From the NCBI RefSeq assembly GCF_900115825.1, contig NZ_FOXW01000001.1:186001-250000 (forward strand): a stretch of DNA of 64,000 bases, written 5' to 3'. Below the pieces are notes generated by a model. The model was not told the DNA's origin and did no database searches. It saw only the letters and a list, made by a program, of their open reading frames with translations. The position numbers and the translations under genes are program-made. Positions 49,383 to 57,622 of this stretch are shown here, piece by piece. Source of the stretch: Desemzia incerta. Lineage in GTDB: Bacteria > Bacillota > Bacilli > Lactobacillales > Carnobacteriaceae. Numbering within the stretch: position 1 is the first letter of the stretch; every line of letters begins with the position of its first letter.

Positions 49383-50900
49383 ATGAAATTCAAAAACCCG
49401 ATTATCAGCGGCTTTTATCCAGATCCTAGTATTTGCAGAGTTGAAGACGACTTTTATTTAGTTACCAGCAGTTTTGAATATTTTCCAGGTGTCCCCATTT
49501 TTCACAGCACGGATCTTGTGAACTGGAAACAAATAGGTCATTGCTTAACTACACCAAAGCAGCTGCCTTTGAACGAGACGCCGAGTTCTTGTGGTATTTA
49601 TGCGCCTACGATACGTTTTCACGAAGGGGTATTCTATATGGTAACCACCAATGTCTTAGAAGGTGGGAATTTCTATGTTACGGCTACAGATCCGGCTGGA
49701 CCATGGTCAGAACCGATTTGGTTTGAAGACAGCCAAGGAATCGATCCTTCATTCTTCTTTGATGAAGACGGGAAATGCTACTTGACTGGAACTGGCGGCG
49801 ATCATGAGAAGCCGGGTATCTATCAAGTAGAAATTGATGTGCAGACAGGGAAATATCTTTCTGAAAGCAAATTTATTTGGGGAGGAACTGGTGGAGCATA
49901 TCCAGAGGGGCCTCATCTTTATAAAATAGGAGAGTACTATTACTTAATGATTTCAGAAGGTGGAACAGAATATAGGCACATGCTGACGATTTCCAGAAGC
50001 AAACATCCGTATGGTCCATTTGAAAGTTACGAAGGAAATCCAATTTTGACACATCGGAGTTTAAATCATCCTATACAAGCAACTGGTCATGCTGATTTAG
50101 TGCAGCACACAGATGGTTCTTGGTGGGCTGTATTCTTGGCTTTTAGACCAATTGGATATCCAAAGAAACATCATTTAGGACGAGAGACATTTTTAGCACC
50201 TGTTACTTGGACAGAAGACGGTTGGCCTATAGTCGGAGAAATGGGTGTGGTAGGGGAAGAAATCGAACACGAATCGATTACGTCAGAGCAACGTTTTGAT
50301 TGGAAAGAAAGAGAAGACTTCGATCAATCTGTATTAGATCACAAATGGATTTATAGAAGAAATCCGATAGAAGAAAATTATGTCTTGAATGAGCAAGAAG
50401 GTTCCTTGAGTCTACTTGGTTCATCAGCAATGTTGCGGGATACCGCAACACATACCTTTGTTGGACGTCGCCAAGAACATTTTGATTGTGAAGTATCCAC
50501 ATTGATGCGTTTTGATCCACAGAATGCAGAAGAGGCTGGATTGACGATATTTGCTAATGAAAATTACCATTATGAAATAGATCTAAGGTATGTGAATGGG
50601 AAAACAGAAGTTTTCTTCAGAAAGAATGTCGGGTCAATAAGCGTAGTCGAAAAAAGTTTTGATTATGAAGAAAGCACTATTGAGTTGCGTATCTTAGCTG
50701 ACCCAGAATGGTATAAATTCGAAATTGTTTCTCCTAACGGTGAGGTGGTTTATTTAGGCAGCGGAGAATGCGGATTGTTGGCTACAGAAGTCTCAGGCGG
50801 CTTCACTGGAAACGTGTTTGGATTGTATGCAACTGGTAATGGAGAAAAGAGACAGAATGAAGCCCGTTTTGACTGGTTCACCTATAAAGTAAACAAATAA
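49383..50900 (+). CDS. GH43 glycosidase (beta-xylosidase/alpha-arabinofuranosidase type)
   Basis: The 505-residue protein starts FKNPIISGFYPDPSICRVED, which carries the GH43 general-base Asp, followed by SSFEYFPGVPIFHSTDLVNW, GIDPSFFFDEDGK (pKa-modulating Asp) and YPEGPHLYKIGEYYYLMISEG (acid Glu). Residues after about 320 form the C-terminal beta-sandwich of GH43 xylosidases. There is no signal peptide, so it acts on imported oligosaccharides. No xylose genes or oligosaccharide transporter lie next to it. AAAGGAGA precedes the ATG. Confidence 0.93.
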   Translation: MKFKNPIISGFYPDPSICRVEDDFYLVTSSFEYFPGVPIFHSTDLVNWKQIGHCLTTPKQLPLNETPSSCGIYAPTIRFHEGVFYMVTTNVLEGGNFYVTATDPAGPWSEPIWFEDSQGIDPSFFFDEDGKCYLTGTGGDHEKPGIYQVEIDVQTGKYLSESKFIWGGTGGAYPEGPHLYKIGEYYYLMISEGGTEYRHMLTISRSKHPYGPFESYEGNPILTHRSLNHPIQATGHADLVQHTDGSWWAVFLAFRPIGYPKKHHLGRETFLAPVTWTEDGWPIVGEMGVVGEEIEHESITSEQRFDWKEREDFDQSVLDHKWIYRRNPIEENYVLNEQEGSLSLLGSSAMLRDTATHTFVGRRQEHFDCEVSTLMRFDPQNAEEAGLTIFANENYHYEIDLRYVNGKTEVFFRKNVGSISVVEKSFDYEESTIELRILADPEWYKFEIVSPNGEVVYLGSGECGLLATEVSGGFTGNVFGLYATGNGEKRQNEARFDWFTYKVNK

Positions 50901-51000
50901 GACCATCTACTCTTTAAATACTCATCTACAGGTATGGCAAAGATTTGTTTAGTGTTGAAAGCCCAATTATTAGAATCGAGAACTCAATCCTGAATTTCAA

Positions 51001-51050
51001 AAAAGAAACCCTGAATGAAAAGTATATTTTTCATTCAGGGTTTCTTTTTT
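51001..51050 (+). terminator. Strong terminator after the GH43 gene
   Basis: An AAAGAAACCCTGAATGAAAA arm pairs with its full complement around a 6-nt centre and ends in TTTTTT. It sits in the 327-nt gap between GH43 and DUF969 genes, which otherwise holds only the cre-like site and leader. Confidence 0.92.
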
Positions 51051-51101
51051 GCATAATCTTTCACCTATACCAAAATTTGAAATGGAAAAAAAATATGCAA
51101 C

Positions 51102-51115
51102 TGGAGACGTTTTCA
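51102..51115 (+). promoter_or_regulatory. cre-like site upstream of the DUF969-DUF979 genes
   Basis: TGGAGACGTTTTCA matches the cre consensus except for one base, about 113 nt before the DUF969 start. CcpA control is inferred. Confidence 0.5.
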
Positions 51116-51227
51116 GTCGAAAAAAGAGTTGCAATGCTTCTAAGATAGCTTTAATCTATTTGTTAACACTTATTCATAAAGATGAATAAAGCATACATAA
51201 TAATAAAGAGGAAAGAAGTGAGAAGCA

Positions 51228-51923
51228 GTGGAAATTATTAAGTTAATTGGAATCGCCATTATCGTTGTTGGTTTTATATTTAAATTCGATACTATTGCGG
51301 TTGTTTTAATAGCAGCTCTAGCAACAGCTTTGGTTTCGGGAATATCATTTGTAGAATTTTTATCTTTACTCGGAGAAGCTTTCGTAGATAATCGTTTAGT
51401 TACGTTGTTCTTATTGACATTGCCGATGATTGGAATATCTGAGCGTTTCGGTTTGCGTCAACAAGCTGTAAAGCTGATTGAAAGAATCAAAGGATTGACT
51501 CCTGGACGTATGTTGTCTCTTTATATGGTTATCCGTGAAATGGCCGGGTTATTTTCTATCCGCATGCAAGGACATACTCAATTTATTCGTCCACTTATCG
51601 AGCCGATGACTCAAGCATCTGCAGAAGCTAAATATGGAGAGATGGATGAACAGGATGTTGAGCGTATCAAAGCTCGTTCAGCTGCCACAGAAAATTTTGG
51701 AAATTTCTTTGCTCAAAACACTTTTATTGCAGCTTCAGGAGTGTTATTGATTGCAGGAACGATGAAATCACTGGGCTATGATATCTCTGCTGTAGCAGTC
51801 GCGCAAGCTTCTATTCCAGTAGCTTTGATTGCATTGGCTTTTGTAGCCATTTCGAATATATTGTTTGATAGAAAATTAAAAAATAAATATGGTAAAAAGC
51901 CGACTGAAAAAGGAGCTGAGTAG
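51228..51923 (+). CDS. DUF969 membrane protein, predicted pyroglutamate/amino-acid transporter subunit
   Basis: The 231-residue membrane protein has about five or six hydrophobic segments and matches DUF969 (TLPMIGISERFGLRQQAV, SLYMVIREMAGLFSIRMQGH, ENFGNFFAQNTFIAASGVLL). DUF969 and DUF979 genes regularly occur together beside pcp or 5-oxoprolinase genes, which has led to the proposal that they transport 5-oxoproline. The start is GTG 51228 after AGAGGAAAG. It is followed immediately by the DUF979 gene. Confidence 0.87.
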   Translation: MEIIKLIGIAIIVVGFIFKFDTIAVVLIAALATALVSGISFVEFLSLLGEAFVDNRLVTLFLLTLPMIGISERFGLRQQAVKLIERIKGLTPGRMLSLYMVIREMAGLFSIRMQGHTQFIRPLIEPMTQASAEAKYGEMDEQDVERIKARSAATENFGNFFAQNTFIAASGVLLIAGTMKSLGYDISAVAVAQASIPVALIALAFVAISNILFDRKLKNKYGKKPTEKGAE

Positions 51924-51926
51924 TCT

Positions 51927-52850
51927 ATGGAATCAACGATCAATAATTTATTGGAATTTTTCTTTATTTTAACAGGATTTTTATTGATCTACACTGCTGG
52001 TTCAGTATTTGTAGACAAAACTCATCCAACTAGATTAGGCACTACTTTATTTTGGTTGTTGCTAGGTGTGATATTTGCTATAGGAAATTTCATTCCTTAT
52101 ACTTTAAGCGGCATTATGCTGTTAGTGATCGGTGCATTGACTTTACTGAAGCAAGTTAAACTGGGACATGTTCGTCCAGTTGAAGAAGCTGAAGCTGAAA
52201 AAGCTAGTGACCGTATCGGAAATTGGGTCTTTTTACCGGTTGTCGTGTTAGCTGCAGTTGCGGTAGGTGTGGCACAATTTACTGAACTTGGCGGACAAGT
52301 CGGAATCGGTATTGGAGCGGTTGTTTCTTTAATGACTGGAATATTAGTTACTAGAGCAACTCCGAAAACCGTTATGGATGACAGTAATCGAATGATCCAG
52401 CAAGTTGGAACAACAGGTATTCTGCCTCAATTGTTAGCAGCTTTAGGAGTGATTTTCACAGCGGCTGGTGTTGGAGAAGTCATCGCAGGAGGAATCTCAA
52501 CAGTACTTCCTGAAGGGAATCGCTTCTTAGGAGTCGTGGCTTATTGTTTAGGAATGGTCATTTTTACTATGATCATGGGAAATGCATTTGCAGCATTCAC
52601 GGTCATTACTGCAGGTATTGGTGTTCCATTTGTCATCGCCCAAGGAGGAGATCCTGTTATTGCAGGAGCTCTAGCTATGACAGTAGGATTCTGTGGCACG
52701 CTATTGACCCCAATGGCTGCGAACTTCAACGCCTTGCCAGCAGCATTATTGGAAATGAAAAGTGAAACAGGCGTCATCAAAGAACAAACCCCACTAGCCT
52801 TGATCATGATCATCGTACACATAGCCCTAATGTACTTCTGGGCATTCTAA
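51927..52850 (+). CDS. DUF979 membrane protein, predicted transporter subunit
   Basis: The 307-residue membrane protein has about nine hydrophobic segments. Its second half, with GNAFAAFTVITAGIGVPFVI and TVGFCGTLLTPMAANFNALP, resembles parts of ion-transporter superfamily proteins. It begins 3 nt after the DUF969 stop and has AAAGGAG upstream, so the pair is co-translated. The pcp gene follows after 250 nt. Function in pyroglutamate transport is inferred from conserved context only. Confidence 0.86.
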   Translation: MESTINNLLEFFFILTGFLLIYTAGSVFVDKTHPTRLGTTLFWLLLGVIFAIGNFIPYTLSGIMLLVIGALTLLKQVKLGHVRPVEEAEAEKASDRIGNWVFLPVVVLAAVAVGVAQFTELGGQVGIGIGAVVSLMTGILVTRATPKTVMDDSNRMIQQVGTTGILPQLLAALGVIFTAAGVGEVIAGGISTVLPEGNRFLGVVAYCLGMVIFTMIMGNAFAAFTVITAGIGVPFVIAQGGDPVIAGALAMTVGFCGTLLTPMAANFNALPAALLEMKSETGVIKEQTPLALIMIIVHIALMYFWAF

Positions 52851-52855
52851 AAGGA

Positions 52856-53040
52856 GGATGCGGAGATCGCTGCTTTGGCTTGAAGGGAAAATCCAGGAAA
52901 ATTAGTTGGGATGTTTTTCAATCCCAATAATTTTTCTGATTTTACCCAAGAGCCAAGCGACTGCAGCTCAACTGATAAGGATGCGAAGAGGCCTTGCAGC
53001 TCAACTCCAGGATGTGAAGATTGCTGTTCTGGCTAGAATG
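52856..53040. repeat. Composite repeat element: large inverted repeat plus short direct repeats
   Basis: Arms of about 42 nt (52871-52912 and 52921-52963) form an imperfect hairpin around GTTTTTCA. A direct repeat TGCAGCTCAACT occurs at 52962 and 52995. The two ends carry an imperfect 31-nt direct repeat, GGATGCGGAGATCGCTG at 52856 and GGATGTGAAGATTGCTG at 53010, followed by similar TGGCT-GAA sequence. There is no ORF. It fills most of the gap before pcp. Confidence 0.7.
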
Positions 53041-53099
53041 TAAGATTAATGGTATAATTTCAACCAATATTAAACGATTTGAAGAAAGGGATTTTAAAC

Positions 53100-53747
53100 A
53101 TGAAAATTTTAGTTACTGGGTTCGATCCGTTTGGCGGAGAAAAAATCAATCCTGCTTTAGAAGCTGTAAAAGGATTGGCTGATACTATTAAAGGTGCCGA
53201 AATTAAAAAGTTAGAGATTCCAACAGTTTTCAATAAATCAGCAGAGGTAGTTCAAAAAGCTATCGAAGAATTTCAACCAGATTATGTATTGAATATTGGA
53301 CAAGCTGGAGGAAGGTACGAGATTTCTCCTGAGCGTGTAGCCATAAACGTTGATGACGCACGTATTGCGGATAATGAAGGAAACCAGCCAATTGATGCTC
53401 CTATCAAAGAAGACGGAGATGCAGCTTACTTCACTCAATTGCCTGTTAAAGCTATGGTAACAGCGATTAAGAATGCTGGGATTCCTGGAGCAGTTTCAAA
53501 TACAGCTGGAACGTTTGTGTGCAATCATATTATGTACCAAGTACAATACATGATTCACACCAACTTCCCTAAAATAAAAGGTGGATTTATCCATGTTCCT
53601 TACATTCCAGAACAAGTTGTTAATAAACCTGGTCAACCCGCTATGAGTCTGTCAGACATGACAAATGGCTTAACAGCTGCTATTGAAGCTGTTGTAGAAT
53701 TTGATGGCAAGGAAGACTTGAAACAAGTTGGAGGAGCTATTCACTAG
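53100..53747 (+). CDS. pcp: Pyrrolidone-carboxylate peptidase
   Basis: This cytoplasmic cysteine peptidase removes N-terminal pyroglutamate from peptides. The 215-residue protein starts [19 protein letters not shown], has the catalytic Glu in [12 protein letters not shown], the catalytic Cys in [13 protein letters not shown] near residue 144, and the catalytic His in [12 protein letters not shown] near 168. The start at 53100 follows AAAGGG; the ATG at 53079 is too far upstream. With DUF969/DUF979 it probably handles pyroglutamyl compounds. Confidence 0.96.
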   Translation: MKILVTGFDPFGGEKINPALEAVKGLADTIKGAEIKKLEIPTVFNKSAEVVQKAIEEFQPDYVLNIGQAGGRYEISPERVAINVDDARIADNEGNQPIDAPIKEDGDAAYFTQLPVKAMVTAIKNAGIPGAVSNTAGTFVCNHIMYQVQYMIHTNFPKIKGGFIHVPYIPEQVVNKPGQPAMSLSDMTNGLTAAIEAVVEFDGKEDLKQVGGAIH

Positions 53748-53779
53748 GTTTCAGGAATAGAATCAAATGTAGGTAGTAA

Positions 53780-53837
53780 GGTCGATGATGCAGAATTCAC
53801 TTTATGTGGTTTCTGTGACATCGGCTTTATTTTTTTG
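53780..53837 (+). terminator. Terminator after pcp
   Basis: GTCGATG-ATG-CAGAA pairs with TTCTG-TGA-CATCGGC around a loop, followed by TTTATTTTTTTG. Confidence 0.75.
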
Positions 53838-53991
53838 TTTTTTTTATCCTAATTCCCTATCTTTCCACTAGGAAATAACGTAAGCTATAAGAGTAAAGTC
53901 CCTTATTATTGAATTTGTTCATCAAGAACTACTATTGAAATCCTTGAGGCAATTTATTGAATCGGTGGATGGAAACAAAGGAGAAGTGAAT

Positions 53992-54198
53992 ATGGGAATC
54001 AAAGACTTTGAACTAAATTTTGAAATGATCCAAGGCTCTAAAAAAATCAGCTGTGAAAGAAAAAGAGAGTTGTTTCAAAACTTCCTGAATGAGATAGAAA
54101 TGATATGTTTCCATTCGTCTGAATATAACAATTCACCAGAAAAAGAATCTGCTGAGAATTTGTACGGTCAAATAAAAAATTACTTAAATGAAGCGTAA
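53992..54198 (+). CDS. Small helical protein of unknown function
   Basis: I do not recognise this 68-residue protein. It is charged and probably all-helical, with no membrane segment, two Cys and a region KKISCERKRELFQNFLNEIE. ATG 53992 follows AAGGAGAAG; an in-frame TTG at 53935 lacks such a site. A terminator follows at once, supporting a real gene. Confidence 0.65.
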   Translation: MGIKDFELNFEMIQGSKKISCERKRELFQNFLNEIEMICFHSSEYNNSPEKESAENLYGQIKNYLNEA

Positions 54199-54228
54199 AC
54201 CTCAAGGGAAAATCTTGAGGTTTTTTTG
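54197..54228 (+). terminator. Terminator after the small helical protein gene
   Basis: AACCTCAAG / CTTGAGGTT stem with a short loop and a T7 run. Confidence 0.88.
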
Positions 54229-54364
54229 TGCTTTTTTCAATCATTAAGTACAGATTTAAGCAGGTGAAATTTAAGATAACTTTAGACACTGTTTTATATT
54301 ATGAATTGTACAATTACAATAGACTTTTTAATCTATATCAAATACTGAAATTAGGAGATGCAAA

Positions 54365-54556
54365 ATGCAGGGGAAAATCAAAGAAATTTTAGGGCTTACG
54401 GGTATTGTGATAATAACAATGATGGTTGTGCAATATGTAAAAGATCAACATATGGATTGGACCCAAATCTTTATGGTAACAGTCATATTCTTAGTGAGTA
54501 CAACTCTAGGAAATTTCTATCGATATAAACGCTACGCCAGAAAAGATATGAAATAA
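54365..54556 (+). CDS. Small two-helix membrane protein
   Basis: The 63-residue protein has hydrophobic segments at about 8-24 and 34-50 and a basic tail (RYKRYARKDMK), a typical positive-inside arrangement. AGGAGATG precedes the ATG. I do not recognise it. It has no obvious operon partner; a YetF-like gene follows after 150 nt. Confidence 0.65.
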   Translation: MQGKIKEILGLTGIVIITMMVVQYVKDQHMDWTQIFMVTVIFLVSTTLGNFYRYKRYARKDMK

Positions 54557-54708
54557 GTAGACTATTCCTATAAGAAACTATCTTCAAGTTGTGAGCAAAA
54601 AAGAAGGCTCATCAAGAGAAACGTGATATAAATAGGATAAGGCGGATAGGTTGTTGCTTCTTTAATTCTTTATGAAAAAATGAAGTGTTTATTAAGGTGG
54701 TGAAGAGC

Positions 54709-55377
54709 ATGCTCATATCAATCTCTTTAAAACTAATATTTGGACTGTTAGGTCTCTTGATCGTTGTTCGACTGATAGGAAAAAAATCATTATCCAATAT
54801 AACGCCATTCGATTTGGTGTATACGCTGGTATTAGGCGGTATTTTAGAGGAATCTATTTACGATGACAAAGTAAATATAGGTCATTTACTATTTGCTTTA
54901 ACTTTATGGGCTTCAATGATTTATTTCATAGAAAGAGTTGTTCAAAAAAATGATCGAATCAATCAATTATTGAAAGGAGAGCCTTCAATATTGATTAAAA
55001 ATGGAACCTTAAACCTAAAAGAATTGTCTAGAAATCATATTGAAATGGAACAATTAAGAACAATGTTGAGACAACAACAATGTTTCTCAGTAGAAAATGC
55101 CAGACATGTAGTATTGGAAAATGCCGGACAAATCAGCTTGGTCAAGGAATCAGATGAGGATAAAGTTATGTCCATTATGGTTGTAGACGAAGGCATGATA
55201 CAAGATAGAGTTCTTCAAACGCATGATTTAGAGCGAGCTTGGTTGATGGAACAATTGGAAAGAAAAGGATACCATTCCTTAGAAGATATTCTTTACGCTG
55301 AATGGTCAGAAGAAAAAGGCTTTTATATCGTAACGAATGATGATGTTTTAAATAGAACTTATCGAATAGATGGTTAA
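54709..55377 (+). CDS. YetF/YrbG (DUF421) family membrane protein
   Basis: The 222-residue protein has an N-terminal membrane part of three helices with IGKKSLSNITPFDLVYTLVLGG, the DUF421 signature, then a soluble domain (about 85-222) with GEPSILIKNGTLNLKELSRNHIEMEQLRTMLRQQ, typical of YetF proteins. In Bacillus such proteins occur in spore and vegetative membranes; the role is not defined. ATG 54709 follows AAGGTGG with 7-nt spacing; an earlier in-frame start at 54685 precedes that site. Confidence 0.88.
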   Translation: MLISISLKLIFGLLGLLIVVRLIGKKSLSNITPFDLVYTLVLGGILEESIYDDKVNIGHLLFALTLWASMIYFIERVVQKNDRINQLLKGEPSILIKNGTLNLKELSRNHIEMEQLRTMLRQQQCFSVENARHVVLENAGQISLVKESDEDKVMSIMVVDEGMIQDRVLQTHDLERAWLMEQLERKGYHSLEDILYAEWSEEKGFYIVTNDDVLNRTYRIDG

Positions 55378-55393
55378 ATCTAATTTAATTAAG

Positions 55394-55431
55394 AAAGTAT
55401 CGCTCATTCATCAAATGGGCGGTACTTTTTG
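55394..55431 (+). terminator. Terminator after the YetF-like gene
   Basis: AAGTATCGCTCATT / AATGGGCGGTACTT arms with wobbles and an 8-nt loop run into a T5 tract. Confidence 0.85.
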
Positions 55432-55614
55432 TTTACTCAAATAATACACCTTTCAAAAATACTCTAACTAAATTTGTATATTAATCATTATTTATGTCTA
55501 AAATGTTCTTTATCACCGATAAAATAATGGATTATATTTTATAAGTATACAAATCGTCATTCGAATATAGTATGATTGACTCGAGATTGAAGAACAGGAA
55601 AGAGGTCGATTCTA

Positions 55615-56415
55615 ATGAATATTGACTTTAAAAAACGACATAGTTTAAACATTATCGGATCAGGTGAAAAAACGATTTTATTTATCCATGGATTTGCTTC
55701 CAGCCAACAAGCATGGCAATGGATCACGCCCGCATTTGAAACTACATATAAACTGGTTTTATTGGATTTAGTCGGTTCAGGACAATCTGATCGACAAGCA
55801 TATGACGAAAACCGTCACCAAACCTTGATGGGACATGTAGACGATATTATTGAGTTGTGTGATGCTCTTGAGTTAGAAAAAGGAATTTTCTTTGGTCACT
55901 CTCTCGGAGGAATGATAGGGTTATTATTAGCGGTGAAACGACCAGATTTAGTAGATCAGTTGGTGATGATGGGCACATCCCCGCGTTACTTGAACGATTT
56001 GCCAGGATACTACGGCGGATTTGATCGCGAAAGCGTCGACCAAATTCTCGAAATGATGGAATTGAATTATGCAGGATGGGCAAGCTATCTGTCATCAGTA
56101 GCTTTACCTGAGTCTGAAGGGGAAAAGGAAAGAAAGTATGTAGAAGCCAGCTTTTTATCCAGTGACCCTAAAATCGCTTGTCAATTCCTTGAGATGACTT
56201 TAATGGTAGATTATCGTGATACTCTTAAGGCAGTTGAAACGAACACAGTGATTATTCAATGCTCAGACGATAGTTTCGTTCCGATAGAAGCAGCGGAATA
56301 TATGGCTAAAGAACTAAAAAACAGTTCATTACACTCACTATCTTCTAAAGGACATTACCCGCATGTAAGCAATCCAGTAGAAACGATAGAAGCTATTAAG
56401 CGTAATTTAAAATAG
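55615..56415 (+). CDS. RsbQ-like alpha/beta hydrolase
   Basis: The 266-residue protein aligns along its length with Bacillus subtilis RsbQ as I recall it: GSGEKTILFIHGFASSQQAW, LLDLVGSGQSDRQAYD, TSPRYLND and PGYYGGFD. The catalytic triad falls at Ser96 (GHSLGG), Asp219 and His247, the same numbers as in RsbQ. RsbQ supplies a small-molecule signal to the PAS domain of RsbP in the energy-stress pathway. Here the next gene, 11 nt downstream, encodes a PAS-GGDEF protein instead of RsbP. AGAGGTC precedes the ATG. Confidence 0.9.
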   Translation: MNIDFKKRHSLNIIGSGEKTILFIHGFASSQQAWQWITPAFETTYKLVLLDLVGSGQSDRQAYDENRHQTLMGHVDDIIELCDALELEKGIFFGHSLGGMIGLLLAVKRPDLVDQLVMMGTSPRYLNDLPGYYGGFDRESVDQILEMMELNYAGWASYLSSVALPESEGEKERKYVEASFLSSDPKIACQFLEMTLMVDYRDTLKAVETNTVIIQCSDDSFVPIEAAEYMAKELKNSSLHSLSSKGHYPHVSNPVETIEAIKRNLK

Positions 56416-56426
56416 GGGTTTTTAAA

Positions 56427-57344
56427 ATGATAAGTAAACATTGGGAAGAAGCGATCGCACCTCTTGTCGCTTTGAGTTATGAAGGAGACATCATAGGTGT
56501 AAATCATGCCTTTGCAGAAATGCTGGGATACTCTACTGACGAACTGACCCAGCAACACATTGAGAAAGTGATGGATAACGGAGCCAAGTTTGTTTTCAAC
56601 TCCATTCTTTATCCCAAATTAAGAATGGAAAAAAAAATTCAGGAAATTTATCTCACTCTTCAGCATAAAAATCGAGAGCCAATATATGTGATATTCAATG
56701 CACAAGTTATTGAGCCTGAGCACATCATTCATTGTTTTGTTGTGCCGATGTCTCAACGAATGGAATATGTGAAAGAAATCAGAGCAATTAATAAGGTCCT
56801 GAAAGAAACAGCGGAAGAAAAAACACGACTGCATGAGGAACTCGTAATAGTGAACCGCGAATTAAAATTTTATGCAGAGAGAGATTTTTTGACCAAACTG
56901 TATAACCGCAGGATTTTTATGAAAAAAGCGGAACAAACCTATGAAAAATTTCAACAAAGTAATCGTTTGTTTTCTTTCTGTATACTTGATGTTGATTTTT
57001 TCAAACAAGTCAACGATCAATACGGACACCATATGGGCGATGAAGTATTAATGGGATTGGCTGAAGAGATGCGGAACTACTTTGATTCTTCCTGTACACT
57101 GGCACGCTTTGGCGGGGAAGAATTTATCATTCTCTTACCTGACAAAAATGAGAAGGAAGCTTATGAAATTGCCGATCAATTTCGAGAGAGAGTGAAACTC
57201 CAGTCTTGGCACGGAGTTTCTGTGACGATTAGTTTAGGTGTAAATATGGTTTCGTACCCAAGTGAAGTCAGTGATATTATTGTTGGCGCTGATCGGGCAC
57301 TTTATAAGGCTAAAGCTAATGGTCGAGACCAAGTCATGCTGTAA
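56427..57344 (+). CDS. PAS-GGDEF protein, probable diguanylate cyclase
   Basis: The 305-residue protein has an N-terminal PAS domain (about 8-110, with VNHAFAEMLGYSTDEL), a coiled-coil linker (about 115-148, KVLKETAEEKTRLHEEL) and a GGDEF domain (about 150-305: DFLTKLYNRRIFMKK, DVDFFKQVNDQYGHHMGDEV, ARFGGEEF at 229-233). The intact GGEEF predicts cyclic di-GMP synthesis. The residues before it lack the RxxD inhibitory site. No membrane segment is present, so it is cytoplasmic. It is co-transcribed with the RsbQ-like gene. No c-di-GMP receptor is seen in the window. Confidence 0.9.
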   Translation: MISKHWEEAIAPLVALSYEGDIIGVNHAFAEMLGYSTDELTQQHIEKVMDNGAKFVFNSILYPKLRMEKKIQEIYLTLQHKNREPIYVIFNAQVIEPEHIIHCFVVPMSQRMEYVKEIRAINKVLKETAEEKTRLHEELVIVNRELKFYAERDFLTKLYNRRIFMKKAEQTYEKFQQSNRLFSFCILDVDFFKQVNDQYGHHMGDEVLMGLAEEMRNYFDSSCTLARFGGEEFIILLPDKNEKEAYEIADQFRERVKLQSWHGVSVTISLGVNMVSYPSEVSDIIVGADRALYKAKANGRDQVML

Positions 57345-57370
57345 GTATTTTTTACAAAAAACAGTTCAGA

Positions 57371-57408
57371 AAAGAAGCGGCTTTGTTATAAGAAGCCAGC
57401 TTCTTTTT
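57371..57408 (+). terminator. Terminator after the GGDEF gene
   Basis: AGAAGC-GGCTT pairs with AAGCC-A-GCTTCT around a loop, followed by TTTTTA. Confidence 0.75.
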
Positions 57409-57622
57409 ATGTGCACTTTAAAACAAATTAATCAAGCTTACTTGTGGTAAGCGTTATGCTTATGCTATTCTGGAGCTGGACGTTTTTAACGAGCTTAATA
57501 TTTATTTTAGCCAAATAGAAAAGCTGCTGCTATTGAGAACAAATAGGAAAGATTTCTAGTTGTTCTTTTTTGTGGGCAAAGATAAAAATACACAAGGAAA
57601 TAGAAAGGAAAGGATTAAAAAA

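Noticed and set aside
50945-51148. 67-codon ORF downstream of the GH43 gene
   Set aside because: It reads through the strong terminator hairpin and has no ribosome binding site.
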